This document shows positions 45,409-53,248 of a DNA stretch of 64,000 bases, piece by piece. The notes under the pieces are model-generated. The model did no database searches. It was not told the DNA's origin and saw nothing but the letters and a program-made list of their open reading frames with translations. The position numbers and the translations under genes were made by a program. The first letter of the stretch is position 1; every line of letters begins with the position of its first letter. Source of the stretch: Mesorhizobium sp. LMG 17147 (GTDB lineage Bacteria > Pseudomonadota > Alphaproteobacteria > Rhizobiales > Rhizobiaceae); the NCBI RefSeq assembly GCF_024297145.1, contig NZ_JANCTC010000004.1, positions 1 through 64,000 of the forward strand, read 5' to 3'.

Positions 45409-46176
45409 ATGAATACTGCCGGGGGTGGTTCAGCTTTCACGACATTGCCAGACGGGCTCGCAGCGCTGCGTGCGGAGCTAGAACTAGGTGAGGTCATGCG
45501 CCTCATCGAGCGAACAGCACGTTGGATAGATCCTGTAACGTTCCGGCTTCTGCCTATCTGGTATCCTGAACACGCGCGGCGCGCCTATTTCTACAAGGAG
45601 AATTGGTCGAAGCCTCAGATGAACAAGAATCGTCAGTCAGGCCATTCCGAACACAAGCGAGAGGGAAACGTCTACGCCAACAAATCTCTGACACATGCGC
45701 TCGGGTTTCGATCGGATGATCGCCCTAACTGGTCGTGCTGCCACATTTGGGGCGTCGATGACGCGCTGTACCAGGAATCAAATGCAGTCGTTCAGGACCG
45801 TCGTTTTTATTCCTGCGTCGCTAACATGGTGCTGCTACCCACGCCCTTGAAAGCTTTCACAGATACAATGCCGGAGGTGAAGGCCATGCTGCGGATATGC
45901 GCACGAAATTTCTACGGCTGGCATTGCGACCATAGCAGCCTGACCCATTCAATCGCATCAATCAACGCTTGGGCCGATTGGGGTGCCTATCCGGCTAGTT
46001 GGCCCCGCGACGGCTCGTCCTCCACTCCGCTCGGCGTGGCGCCGATCAGCGACAGAATTCGACAGAGCGCGGACCGACGGCTTGAACGCATTCGATCGGA
46101 TTTGAAGACGGCCGGTGAATACTACCCGCGCGACGAGGTGTGTGATGCGCTCCACTATTGGAAAATAGCGATCTAA
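45409..46176 (+). CDS. Conserved Cys/His protein of the defence block
   Basis: 255 residues. The core has IWYPEHARRAYFYKENW, GNVYANKSLTHALG, NWSCCHIWGVDDALYQESNA and FYSCVANMVLLPTPLKAFTD. I recall similar proteins in other bacteria but no named function. The order His (CCHIW), Asn (VANMVLLP) and basic residues is reminiscent of a divergent HNH nuclease; that is a guess. GAGGAG lies 9 bases before ATG 45409; ATG 45388 is an alternative. It is the fourth same-strand gene after HNH, HEPN-like and Shedu-like genes. Confidence 0.65.
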   Translation: MNTAGGGSAFTTLPDGLAALRAELELGEVMRLIERTARWIDPVTFRLLPIWYPEHARRAYFYKENWSKPQMNKNRQSGHSEHKREGNVYANKSLTHALGFRSDDRPNWSCCHIWGVDDALYQESNAVVQDRRFYSCVANMVLLPTPLKAFTDTMPEVKAMLRICARNFYGWHCDHSSLTHSIASINAWADWGAYPASWPRDGSSSTPLGVAPISDRIRQSADRRLERIRSDLKTAGEYYPRDEVCDALHYWKIAI

Positions 46177-46231
46177 GCCGGAGCCATGCCTCTTGCATTT
46201 ACCTTTATCTTTTTTATGCTAATCTCCCTCT

Positions 46232-46315
46232 GAGAAAACCTTTTCCCAACTCGCCCCGCACGCGCTGACTTCACCATTCACCGTCTCGCAGCGCCATAAG
46301 AGAAAAGCTTTTCTC
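46232..46315. promoter_or_regulatory. Two LacI-type operators, copy 1
   Basis: GAGAAAACCTTTTCCC (46232-46247) and the perfect palindrome GAGAAAAGCTTTTCTC (46300-46315). Their centres are 68 bases apart, the same spacing as in copy 2 at 48336-48419. They fit LacI-family binding sites with a central CG/GC step. Confidence 0.65.
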
Positions 46316-46340
46316 AAATGGGAGGATCGATATCCGAACC

Positions 46341-46571
46341 ATGGCCTCCGACGCCCAGCCAACGCCCGCCAAGCCGCCCGTCACCTTGCGTGAGGTGGCC
46401 GCGCTCGCCGGCGTCAGCGTCGCCACCGTCTCGAAGGCGCTGAACGGGCAGGGGCGGATGACCCCCGAGACCCGGACCCGCATTCGCGAGACGGCGCAGC
46501 GGCTTGGCTTTCGCCCGAACAGCCTGGCGCAGAGCCTGTTGCGGCGGCTCCCTTACCGTCGGGCCCGCTGA
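46341..46571 (+). pseudogene. Truncated LacI, DNA-binding headpiece only
   Basis: 76 codons that match the first ~70 of the LacI protein at 48445: VTLREVAALAGVSVATVSKA, then ETRTRIRETAQRLGFRPNSL and AQSLLRR. A two-base loss near 46550 shifts the frame and brings an early stop; no effector domain follows. It is either debris of a duplication or, if translated, a headpiece-only protein that could still touch the shared operators. Confidence 0.8.
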
Positions 46572-46767
46572 CCAACGACCTATCGCCGCGCCTTCGGCGC
46601 GCATTTGTGACGGTCACCGCCTTCATGCAGCAACTCTGATCCCAAATATCATCGTGCGATGCCAAGCCGTTGCGTCAGCGGACGCGGATAGCATCGGCAA
46701 AATGGAACAATCCGGCAGCCGGCGGGTTTGTACGATGAAGGGCGATCTGTTTCGGAGGAAGATTACG

Positions 46768-48234
46768 ATGAAACGCGTCCTTGCCCAACATGCGGTGCGA
46801 CTGATGCTCGGCGCCGCCTCTCTGCTCACGGTCGTCGAGATTCCCAACCCAATTGCGCCATTGTCGCTTGTGTCAGAGGCAAGGGCTGCCACCACCGTTT
46901 CGATCAGCACATTCTACGAAGACCTGTCTTCCTACGGCGATTGGGTCTCGTATCACGGAGCGACCGTTTTCGTGCCGGTTGATGTGCCTGACGATTGGCG
47001 TCCGTATACGCTTGGACATTGGGTCTACACCGAGCAGTACGGCTGGCTGTGGGTATCCGACGAGCCATTCGGCTGGGCGACGTACCATTACGGCCGGTGG
47101 GGCTATGCCGACGATATCGGCTGGTACTGGGTTCCGGGCACTCGCTGGGCGCCAGCATGGGTGAGTTGGCGTCGTGACAGGGAGCACATGATTTGGGCTC
47201 CGCTGCCGCCGCGCCGTGATCCGGATTTGATTTCAATCGAGGTGACCTTCGACACGACGCCGGATTATTACTGGGTTGTGGTCCCCACCCGCGAATTCCT
47301 TGCCGCGGACATTTCTACCGTCGTTATCCGTGATGAGCCGGAGTTTGTGCGCATCGTGGAGGCGGCCGAGCCGGCCGGCGACGTGACGATCCGGAACAAC
47401 GTCGTGATCAACAAAGTCATTGATGTCGATGTGATCGAAAAGGAGACGAACCAGAAGGTGACTGCCGTCAAGGTCAGCAAGACCGACGCGCCCGAACAGG
47501 CCGGCAAACTGGAAAACGATACGGTCGCTGTCTTTGAGGGCGAGGTGAAAGCCGACCCTAAGGCCAAACCAGCCAAGCTCAAAGACATCGAGGAGGTGAA
47601 GCAGGTTCAGGCTGGCCGAAAATCGAAGCCGACCGAAGGTGCTGCATCGACCGAGCAGGCCAAGCCCGAAGAAACCGCCAAGCCTGAGAAGCCGAAGGTC
47701 GGCGAGCAGCCCGCCGCCGAGCAGCAGCAGGGCGAGCCGGAACAGGCGGCCAAGCCTGAGAAGCAGAAGACCAAGAAGCAGCCAGCCGCCGAGCAGCAGC
47801 AGGCCGAGCCCGAACAGGCGGCCAAGCCTGAGAAGCAGAAGACCAAGAAGCAGCCCGCCGCCGAGCAGCAGACTGAGCCCGCGCAGGCGGCCAAGCCTGA
47901 GAAGCAGAAGACCAAGAAGCAGCCCGCCGCCGAGCAGCAGGCCGAGCCCGAACAGGCGGCCAAGCCTGAGAAGCCGAAGTCCAAGAAGCAGCCCGCCGCC
48001 GAGCAGCAGCAGGCCGAGCCCGAGCAGGCGGCCAAGCCTGAGAAGCCGAAGGCCAGGAAGCAGCCCGCCGCCGAGCAGCAGCAGGCCGAGCCCGAGCAGG
48101 CGGCTAAGCCTGAAAAGCAGAAAGCCAAGGAGCAGCCCGCCGAGCAGCAGCAAGCCGAGCCCGAGCAGGCGGCCAAGCCCAAGCCGCAGAAAAAGGAAAA
48201 CAAGGCGTGCGATCCGCAGACTGAGAGTTGCTAG
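46768..48234 (+). CDS. DUF6600 exported protein with Lys/Glu/Ala repeat tail
   Basis: 488 residues. Signal peptide (RLMLGAASLLTVVEIPN, then EARAA). Residues about 45-160 are the Trp/Tyr/Gly-rich DUF6600 repeat (YGDWVSYHG, DWRPYTLGHWVYTEQYGWLW, WATYHYGRWGYADDIGWYW), thought to be a cell-surface or wall-linked module. Residues 304-480 are eight units of 23-24 residues (AKPEKQKTKKQPAAEQQQAE). GGAGGAAG precedes ATG 46768. It lies between the two lacI copies. The function is unknown. Confidence 0.85.
   Translation: MKRVLAQHAVRLMLGAASLLTVVEIPNPIAPLSLVSEARAATTVSISTFYEDLSSYGDWVSYHGATVFVPVDVPDDWRPYTLGHWVYTEQYGWLWVSDEPFGWATYHYGRWGYADDIGWYWVPGTRWAPAWVSWRRDREHMIWAPLPPRRDPDLISIEVTFDTTPDYYWVVVPTREFLAADISTVVIRDEPEFVRIVEAAEPAGDVTIRNNVVINKVIDVDVIEKETNQKVTAVKVSKTDAPEQAGKLENDTVAVFEGEVKADPKAKPAKLKDIEEVKQVQAGRKSKPTEGAASTEQAKPEETAKPEKPKVGEQPAAEQQQGEPEQAAKPEKQKTKKQPAAEQQQAEPEQAAKPEKQKTKKQPAAEQQTEPAQAAKPEKQKTKKQPAAEQQAEPEQAAKPEKPKSKKQPAAEQQQAEPEQAAKPEKPKARKQPAAEQQQAEPEQAAKPEKQKAKEQPAEQQQAEPEQAAKPKPQKKENKACDPQTESC
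47677..48192 (+). repeat. In-frame 72/69-bp tandem repeats, eight units
   Basis: Units start at 47677, 47749, 47821, 47890, 47959, 48031, 48103 and 48172. Period is 72, or 69 where one CAG codon is lost. They encode the charged tail of the DUF6600 protein; every length change keeps the frame. Confidence 0.9.
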
Positions 48235-48249
48235 CCGTACGGTTAGACT

Positions 48250-48281
48250 GCGGCACCGCGATTATTCGATCGCGGTGCCGC
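48250..48281 (+). terminator. Strong hairpin after the DUF6600 gene
   Basis: GCGGCACCGCGAT, a 6-base loop, then ATCGCGGTGCCGC: 13 perfect base pairs, 16 bases after the stop codon. No T-run follows, so it would be a Rho-assisted or RNA-stabilising structure rather than a canonical terminator. Confidence 0.7.
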
Positions 48282-48321
48282 TGAGCGGCCATTCCCCCTT
48301 GCCATCCCCACATCCTTCGTC

Positions 48322-48686
48322 CTAATCTCTCCCTTGAGAAAACCTTTTCCCAAGTCGCCTCCCATCCGCTGACATCACCAATCAGCACCCTGAGGGGCCA
48401 TAAGAGAAAAGCTTTTCCCACCTGGGAGGATCGATATCGAAATCATGGCGTCCGATGCGCAGCCAGCACCCGCCAAGCAGCCCGTCACCTTGCGTGAGGT
48501 GGCGGCACTTGCCGGCGTCAGCGTTGCCACCGCCTCGAAGGCCCTCAACGGGCAGGGGCGGATGACGGCCGAGACGCGGACCCGGATTCGCGAGACGGCG
48601 CAGCGGCTTGGCTTTCGCCCGAACAGCCTGGCGCAGAGCCTGTTGCGGCGGCGCTCCTTTACCGTCGGGCTTTTGACCAACGACAC
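48322..48686 (+). repeat. Duplicated lacI 5' region, copy 2 (with intact gene)
   Basis: The full-gene partner of 46219-46583. It includes operator pairs GAGAAAACCTTTTCCC (48336-48351) and GAGAAAAGCTTTTCCC (48404-48419). The operators lie before the intact lacI, so autoregulation is likely. Confidence 0.85.
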
Positions 48687-49500
48687 CTATGGCCGCTTTT
48701 CGCTGCCGCTGATGGCCGGCGTTTCCGATGCGCTGGTCGATGCCGGCGTCTCGGTGTTTTTGTGCAATGTCGAGGACGACCCGCGCCTTGCCCAGCTGCA
48801 TGTCGATGCCATGCTCGACAAGCGCGTCGACGGCATCATCGCCACCGGCAAGCGCATCGACCGCCATTTGCCGGTCGACCTCGCCAATCTCGGCATTCCG
48901 GCGATCTATGCCTTTACCGAGCCCGATCCCAACGCCATCGCCTTCGTCTCCGACGATGCCGGCGGGGCGCGGCTGGCGGTCGAGCACTTTTGCCGGCTTG
49001 GGCGGCGGCGCATCGCCCATGTCAGCGGTCCGGCGAGTTTTGCCGTGGTGCATGCCCGCGCCGAGGCCTATCGCGCGGTGCTGGCCGAGAACGGCCTGCC
49101 GGTCATGGAGCCGCTGCTCGGCTACTGGTCGGAGGCTTGGGGGCATGAGGCGGTCAAGACGCTGTTCGACGGCGAGGGGTTTGACGGCACGCGCGAAAAA
49201 CCGGACGCGGTGTTTTGCGGCAACGACCAGATCGCGCGCGGCGTCATCGACGCCTTGCGCGAGCGCGGTATCGGCGTGCCGGACGAGGTCGGCGTCATCG
49301 GCTTCGACAATTGGCAGATCGTCGCCGAGGCGACCCGGCCGCCGCTGACCTCGGTCGACATGAATCTCGCAGCACTTGGCCGCGAGGCCGGCCTTGCCCT
49401 GCTTTCGCTCGTCGGCGGCGAACCCGCTTTGCCGGGCATCAGAAAACTGCCGTGCCGGCTGGTGGTGCGTCAGTCATGCGGCCGTCCGCCGGACGGCTGA
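48445..49500 (+). CDS. LacI-family repressor of the sugar locus
   Basis: 351 residues. HTH headpiece (VTLREVAALAGVSVATASKAL) with hinge (RPNSLAQSLLRR), then the periplasmic-binding-like effector domain (VGLLTNDTYGRFSLPLMAGV, AGGARLAVEHFCRLGRRRIAHVSG, DEVGVIGFDNWQI). It should repress the ABC/GH127 genes and itself in the absence of a sugar ligand, probably an arabinose-containing one. It lies 69 bases before the binding-protein gene in the same direction. Confidence 0.92.
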   Translation: MASDAQPAPAKQPVTLREVAALAGVSVATASKALNGQGRMTAETRTRIRETAQRLGFRPNSLAQSLLRRRSFTVGLLTNDTYGRFSLPLMAGVSDALVDAGVSVFLCNVEDDPRLAQLHVDAMLDKRVDGIIATGKRIDRHLPVDLANLGIPAIYAFTEPDPNAIAFVSDDAGGARLAVEHFCRLGRRRIAHVSGPASFAVVHARAEAYRAVLAENGLPVMEPLLGYWSEAWGHEAVKTLFDGEGFDGTREKPDAVFCGNDQIARGVIDALRERGIGVPDEVGVIGFDNWQIVAEATRPPLTSVDMNLAALGREAGLALLSLVGGEPALPGIRKLPCRLVVRQSCGRPPDG

Positions 49501-49569
49501 AACGAAACGGGCTGTGTCGATTGCAAAGCGCTGGGGCGCGGCCGAGTTAAAACCATGTGGAGGAGAAGC

Positions 49570-50823
49570 ATGAGAACCACCATTACCGGGCTCGCCATCG
49601 CGGCGAGCATTTTCGGCACGCTGGCGACAGTCGGTCCGGCCGCCGCCGACACCGCCAACATCTGGGTTCGCGCCGACGGCTCGAACTTCATGCCGCGCAT
49701 CGTCGATGCCTTCAACAAGGGGCATCAGAACCAGATCAAGCTGGACATCATCCCCAATGCCGAAATCATCCCGAAATACGGCGCGGCCGCCGCCGGCGGC
49801 ACCGCGCCGGATGCACTCTCGCTCGACCTGATCTACACACCGTCCTTCGCCGCCGCCGGCCAGCTGGAGGACATCACCGACTGGGCGAAATCGCTGCCCT
49901 ATTTCGCCAGCCTGTCGCCGGCGCATGTCAAGACCGGCACCTATAAGGGCCGCATCTACGGGCTGCCGTTCTCGGCGGATTCCTCGGTGCTGATCTGGAA
50001 CAAGAAGCTGTTCAAGCAGGCCGGCCTCGACCCGGAAAAGGGCCCGACCAACTGGGCCGAGATCGAGAGCGACGCCGAAAAGGTCAACGCGCTCGGCGGC
50101 GACATCAAGGGCTTCTATTTCTCCGGCAATTGCGGCGGCTGCAACATCTTCACCTTCACGCCGCTGATCTGGGCCTCGGGCGGCGACATCCTGACGGAGG
50201 ACGGCTCCAAGGCGACGCTGGACACGCCGCAGATGCGCGGCGCCATCGACCTCTACCGTTCGATGGTCAAGAAGGACCTGGTGCCTTCAGGCGCACAGAC
50301 CGACACCGGCTCCAACTTCTTTGCCGCCTTCGCCACCGGCAATATCGGTCTCTCGCCGTCCGGCGCCTTCGCCATCGGCGCGCTTAACACGCAATATCCC
50401 GATATCGACTACGGCATCACCTTCCTGCCCGGCAAGGACGGCGGCTGGTCGTCGTTTGCCGGCGGCGACAATTTCGTCGTCACCAAGGGCACCACCAAGG
50501 TCGCGGTGGTGAAGGAGTTCCTCGATTTCGCCTATTCGCTCGAAGGCCAGACCATCCTGGCGAAATACGGCAGCCTGCCGGTGCGCGGCGACATCGCCAA
50601 TGAGGCGCTGAAAGACCTCGACCCACGCTACAAGGTTGCCGCCGAAGCCATGGCCAAGGGCCGCACGCCCTATTCGGTGGTGTTCAATGACCTGATCAAT
50701 TCGGCCAACGGTCCGTGGAACCAGATGATGAACGAGGTCTTCTTCGGCGAAGACGTCGACGGCGCCATCGCCAACGCGCAGGAGACCATGCAGTCGATCA
50801 TCGATTCGGCGCCGCAGAAGTAA
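49570..50823 (+). CDS. Sugar ABC transporter substrate-binding protein
   Basis: 417 residues, cluster B (family 1) sugar-binding protein. Signal peptide ITGLAIAASIFGTLATVGPAAA. Family marks: IWVRADGSNFMPRIVDAFNK, YGLPFSADSSVLIWNKKLFKQAG, GNIGLSPSGAFAIG. It captures an oligosaccharide in the periplasm for the two permeases downstream. GGAGGAGA precedes ATG 49570. Three 117-bp hairpin repeats follow the stop codon. Confidence 0.92.
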   Translation: MRTTITGLAIAASIFGTLATVGPAAADTANIWVRADGSNFMPRIVDAFNKGHQNQIKLDIIPNAEIIPKYGAAAAGGTAPDALSLDLIYTPSFAAAGQLEDITDWAKSLPYFASLSPAHVKTGTYKGRIYGLPFSADSSVLIWNKKLFKQAGLDPEKGPTNWAEIESDAEKVNALGGDIKGFYFSGNCGGCNIFTFTPLIWASGGDILTEDGSKATLDTPQMRGAIDLYRSMVKKDLVPSGAQTDTGSNFFAAFATGNIGLSPSGAFAIGALNTQYPDIDYGITFLPGKDGGWSSFAGGDNFVVTKGTTKVAVVKEFLDFAYSLEGQTILAKYGSLPVRGDIANEALKDLDPRYKVAAEAMAKGRTPYSVVFNDLINSANGPWNQMMNEVFFGEDVDGAIANAQETMQSIIDSAPQK

Positions 50824-50836
50824 AGCGCCGGCGCCC

Positions 50837-51187
50837 ACCTCCCCCTCGAGGGGAGGTCGGACCGCAGGTCCGGGTGGGGTCATCGCGGCAGTGCTCGACG
50901 CTCTTTTGATGTCGGCGCGCTTCGCGGAGGACCCCACCCCCGGCAGCCCCTTAACCTCCCCCTCGAGGGGAGGTCGGACCGCAGGTCCGGGTGGGGTCAT
51001 CGCGGCAGTGCTCGACGTTCTTTTGATGTCGGCGCGCTTCGCGGAAGACCCCACCCCCGGCAACCCCTTAACCTCCCCCTCGAGGGGAGGTCGGACCGCA
51101 GGTCCGGGTGGGGTCATCGCGGCAGTGCTCGACGCTCTTTTGATGTCGGCGCGCTTCGCGGAGGACCCCACCCCCGGCCTTCGGCCG
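50837..51187 (+). repeat. Three tandem 117-bp hairpin repeats
   Basis: Copies at 50837, 50954 and 51071 differ at only a few positions. Each holds ACCTCCCC-CTCGA-GGGGAGGT, CGGACC-GCA-GGTCCG, and distant arms GGGTGGGGTC / GACCCCACCC. A further arm CCTCCCCTCAAGGGGGAGG follows near 51191. They form strong RNA stems between the binding-protein gene and the permease genes. The rest of the 614-base gap is described under the next element. Confidence 0.92.
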
Positions 51188-51275
51188 GACCCTCCCCTCA
51201 AGGGGGAGGGGGACGTCCCGCCAATGGAACAACAGGCATGAGCACCATCACAGTACGCCGTTGCAATGCTGGCTC

Positions 51276-51420
51276 CCCCTTCTCCCCTTATGAGAGAAGG
51301 TGTCGCCGAAGGCGACGGATGCGGGGTGCTCCAGCTTGGCACCCACGGCGATCCGTCCAACACCCCTCATCCGTCTCGGCGCTGCGCGCCGATCCACCTT
51401 CTCCCACAAGGGGAGAAGGG
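51276..51420 (+). repeat. Dispersed rhizobial palindromic element, ~145 bp
   Basis: Left end CCTTCTCCCCTTATGAGAGA and GTGTCGCCGAAGGCGACGGA; right end CACCTTCTCCCACAAGGGGA. The halves form an inverted pair (GCGGGGTG / CACCCCTC). It sits just before the first permease, and a near copy of that gene's start region lies on its other side (51235-51253 against 51435-51453). Confidence 0.8.
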
Positions 51421-51437
51421 AAGGCGAGCGGCCAGCC

Positions 51438-52364
51438 ATGACCACCATCACAGCAATCTCCGCCCCGACGCGCCCCCGCAAACTCGTTGGCGCCGGCCGC
51501 CGGCAGTGGATCGGCCTGCTCTACGTCGCGCCGGCCGTGGCGCTTGTCGTCGTCTTCTTCATCGTGCCGCTTTGCATGACGGCCTGGATGTCGCTGCACA
51601 ACTGGCCGCTGATGGGCGCGCACAGCTTTGTCGGGCTCGACAATTACTGGGCGATCCTGCGCGACACCCGCTTCTGGAACGCGCTGAAGTTCACCGGCTA
51701 CTACACCGTGGTGGTCACGATCGCGATCTTCGCCGTCGCCTTTCCGCTGGCGCTGTTCATCGAAAGGCCGCGGCAGCTGACCGGCTTCTACCGCACGTCC
51801 TTCTTCATGCCGGCGGTCATTGGTTTCGCCTCGGCCAGCCTTTTGTGGTCATGGCTGCTCAATGTCGATTCCGGCCTGTTCAGCCCGGCCGCCTTCGAGC
51901 TTGGCCTGACCGAGAAGAAATTCAACCTGCTGGCGACCTTCCAGCCAGCCTTCTGGTCGATCATCGCCATGGTGGTGTGGAAGGTGGCGGGCTTTACCAT
52001 GATCATCCTGATGACCGGCCTGCAATCGATCCCGCCGGATCTGCAGGAAGCGGCGATGATCGACGGGGCAGGGCCATTCGCGCGGTTCCGGGCGATCACC
52101 TTGCCCTTGATGCGCCGCACGCTGGCGCTGGCGCTGATCCTGTCGGTGGCCGGCTCGATCCTCGCCTTCGACCAGTTCTACATCATCCTGCGCGGCGGCC
52201 CGCGCAACCAGACGCTGACCGCCGTCTACTGGATCTTCAACCAGTCCTTCGTGTCGTTCAAGCTCGGCTATGGCGCGGCACTTTCGATGGTCCTGCTGGT
52301 CATCCTGGTGGCGCTCAGCCTCATCCAGCTGCGGCTGCTGCGCCAGCCCGAGGGGGTCGACTGA
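51438..52364 (+). CDS. Sugar ABC transporter permease 1 (MalF type)
   Basis: 308 residues with six TM helices: IGLLYVAPAVALVVVFFIVPL near the N-terminus and the EAA loop LQEAAMIDGAGPFARFRAITLP, which contacts the ATPase. It forms the channel with permease 2. ATG 51438 is chosen from the MTTITAISAPTRP start; the ribosome site is weak and lies close to a repeat element. Its stop overlaps the next ATG by one base (TGATG). Confidence 0.9.
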   Translation: MTTITAISAPTRPRKLVGAGRRQWIGLLYVAPAVALVVVFFIVPLCMTAWMSLHNWPLMGAHSFVGLDNYWAILRDTRFWNALKFTGYYTVVVTIAIFAVAFPLALFIERPRQLTGFYRTSFFMPAVIGFASASLLWSWLLNVDSGLFSPAAFELGLTEKKFNLLATFQPAFWSIIAMVVWKVAGFTMIILMTGLQSIPPDLQEAAMIDGAGPFARFRAITLPLMRRTLALALILSVAGSILAFDQFYIILRGGPRNQTLTAVYWIFNQSFVSFKLGYGAALSMVLLVILVALSLIQLRLLRQPEGVD

Positions 52365-53221
52365 TGGCGCAGGCCAGGAGCCGCAAACGCCGCATCGGCA
52401 TGCAGATTGCCGAGCACTCGACCGGCATCATCGCCTCCATTCTGTTCCTGGCGCCGATCGCCTGGACGGTGCTTTCGGCCTTCAAGCCGGCGCAGGAGGC
52501 ACGCCAGCCGCCGCTGCCGCCCTGGCCGACCAGCGGCATCTCGCTCGAGAACTACGCCACGCTCAACACCTTCGGCGATGGCCTCTGGCTGCCGGCGCAA
52601 AACAGCATCTACGTCTCGGTCATGACCGTGGTGCTGTCGGTGATCGTCAGCGTGCTCGCCGGCTACGGTTTCTCGCGCTTTCGTTTTCCGCTGAAGAACC
52701 TGCTCTTCGTCGTCATCCTGTCGACGATCATGATCCCGTTCCAATCGATCCTGACGCCGATCTTTCTGGTGCTGACAAAAATCGGCCTGCACAACACGCT
52801 GACCGGGCTGGTCTGCGTCTATGTCACGCTGCAGCTGCCGTTCTCGATCTTCATGATGCGCAACGCCTTCGACGCGGTGCCGCGCGAGATCGAGGAGGCC
52901 GCGCGCATGGACGGCGCCAACAATGTCACCATGCTCTTGAGGGTGATGCTGCCGCTGGTCTGGCCGGGCATCGTCACCATCGCGCTGTTCGCCTTCCTCG
53001 GGGCCTGGAACGAGTTCTTGGCAGCGCTCGTGCTGATGACCGACCAGTCCAAATTCACGCTGCCGATCATGATGACCGCACTCCAGTCCGGCCGCTTCGG
53101 CGCCATCGACTGGGGTGCCGTGCAGGCCGGCGTCACCGTGATGATGGTGCCGTGCCTCGTGCTTTTCCTGCTGCTGCAGCGCTTCTACATCCGCGGCCTG
53201 ATGGCAGGGGCCGTGAAGTGA
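52364..53221 (+). CDS. Sugar ABC transporter permease 2 (MalG type)
   Basis: 285 residues, six TM helices, with the EAA loop IEEAARMDGANNVTMLLRVMLP and the C-terminal QRFYIRGLMAGAVK typical of MalG-type permeases. It is coupled to permease 1 by a TGATG overlap. No ATP-binding gene follows; the next gene, 27 bases on, is a glycosidase, so an ATPase from elsewhere (MsmK/UgpC-like) must power the importer. Confidence 0.92.
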   Translation: MAQARSRKRRIGMQIAEHSTGIIASILFLAPIAWTVLSAFKPAQEARQPPLPPWPTSGISLENYATLNTFGDGLWLPAQNSIYVSVMTVVLSVIVSVLAGYGFSRFRFPLKNLLFVVILSTIMIPFQSILTPIFLVLTKIGLHNTLTGLVCVYVTLQLPFSIFMMRNAFDAVPREIEEAARMDGANNVTMLLRVMLPLVWPGIVTIALFAFLGAWNEFLAALVLMTDQSKFTLPIMMTALQSGRFGAIDWGAVQAGVTVMMVPCLVLFLLLQRFYIRGLMAGAVK

Positions 53222-53248
53222 CCAATCGAACCGAACCGGAGTAAATTG

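Larger units (their letters stand above)
46219..46583 (+). repeat. Partial duplication of the lacI 5' region, copy 1
   Basis: About 365 bases that match 48322-48686: both operators, the leader and the first ~75 codons of lacI. Homology stops near 46583, just past the headpiece. The two copies are direct and bracket the DUF6600 gene. Confidence 0.85.

Noticed and set aside
47677..48192. CRISPR-like regular repeats
   Set aside because: Units are contiguous and in frame within a protein, without unique spacers.
50837..51187. CRISPR-like array between ABC genes
   Set aside because: The 117-bp units are tandem copies with no variable spacers, and no cas genes are near.
51238..51441. Small ORF starting at the first of the duplicated ATGs
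   Set aside because: It reads through a palindromic repeat element, has no domain and probably reflects the duplication of the permease start.
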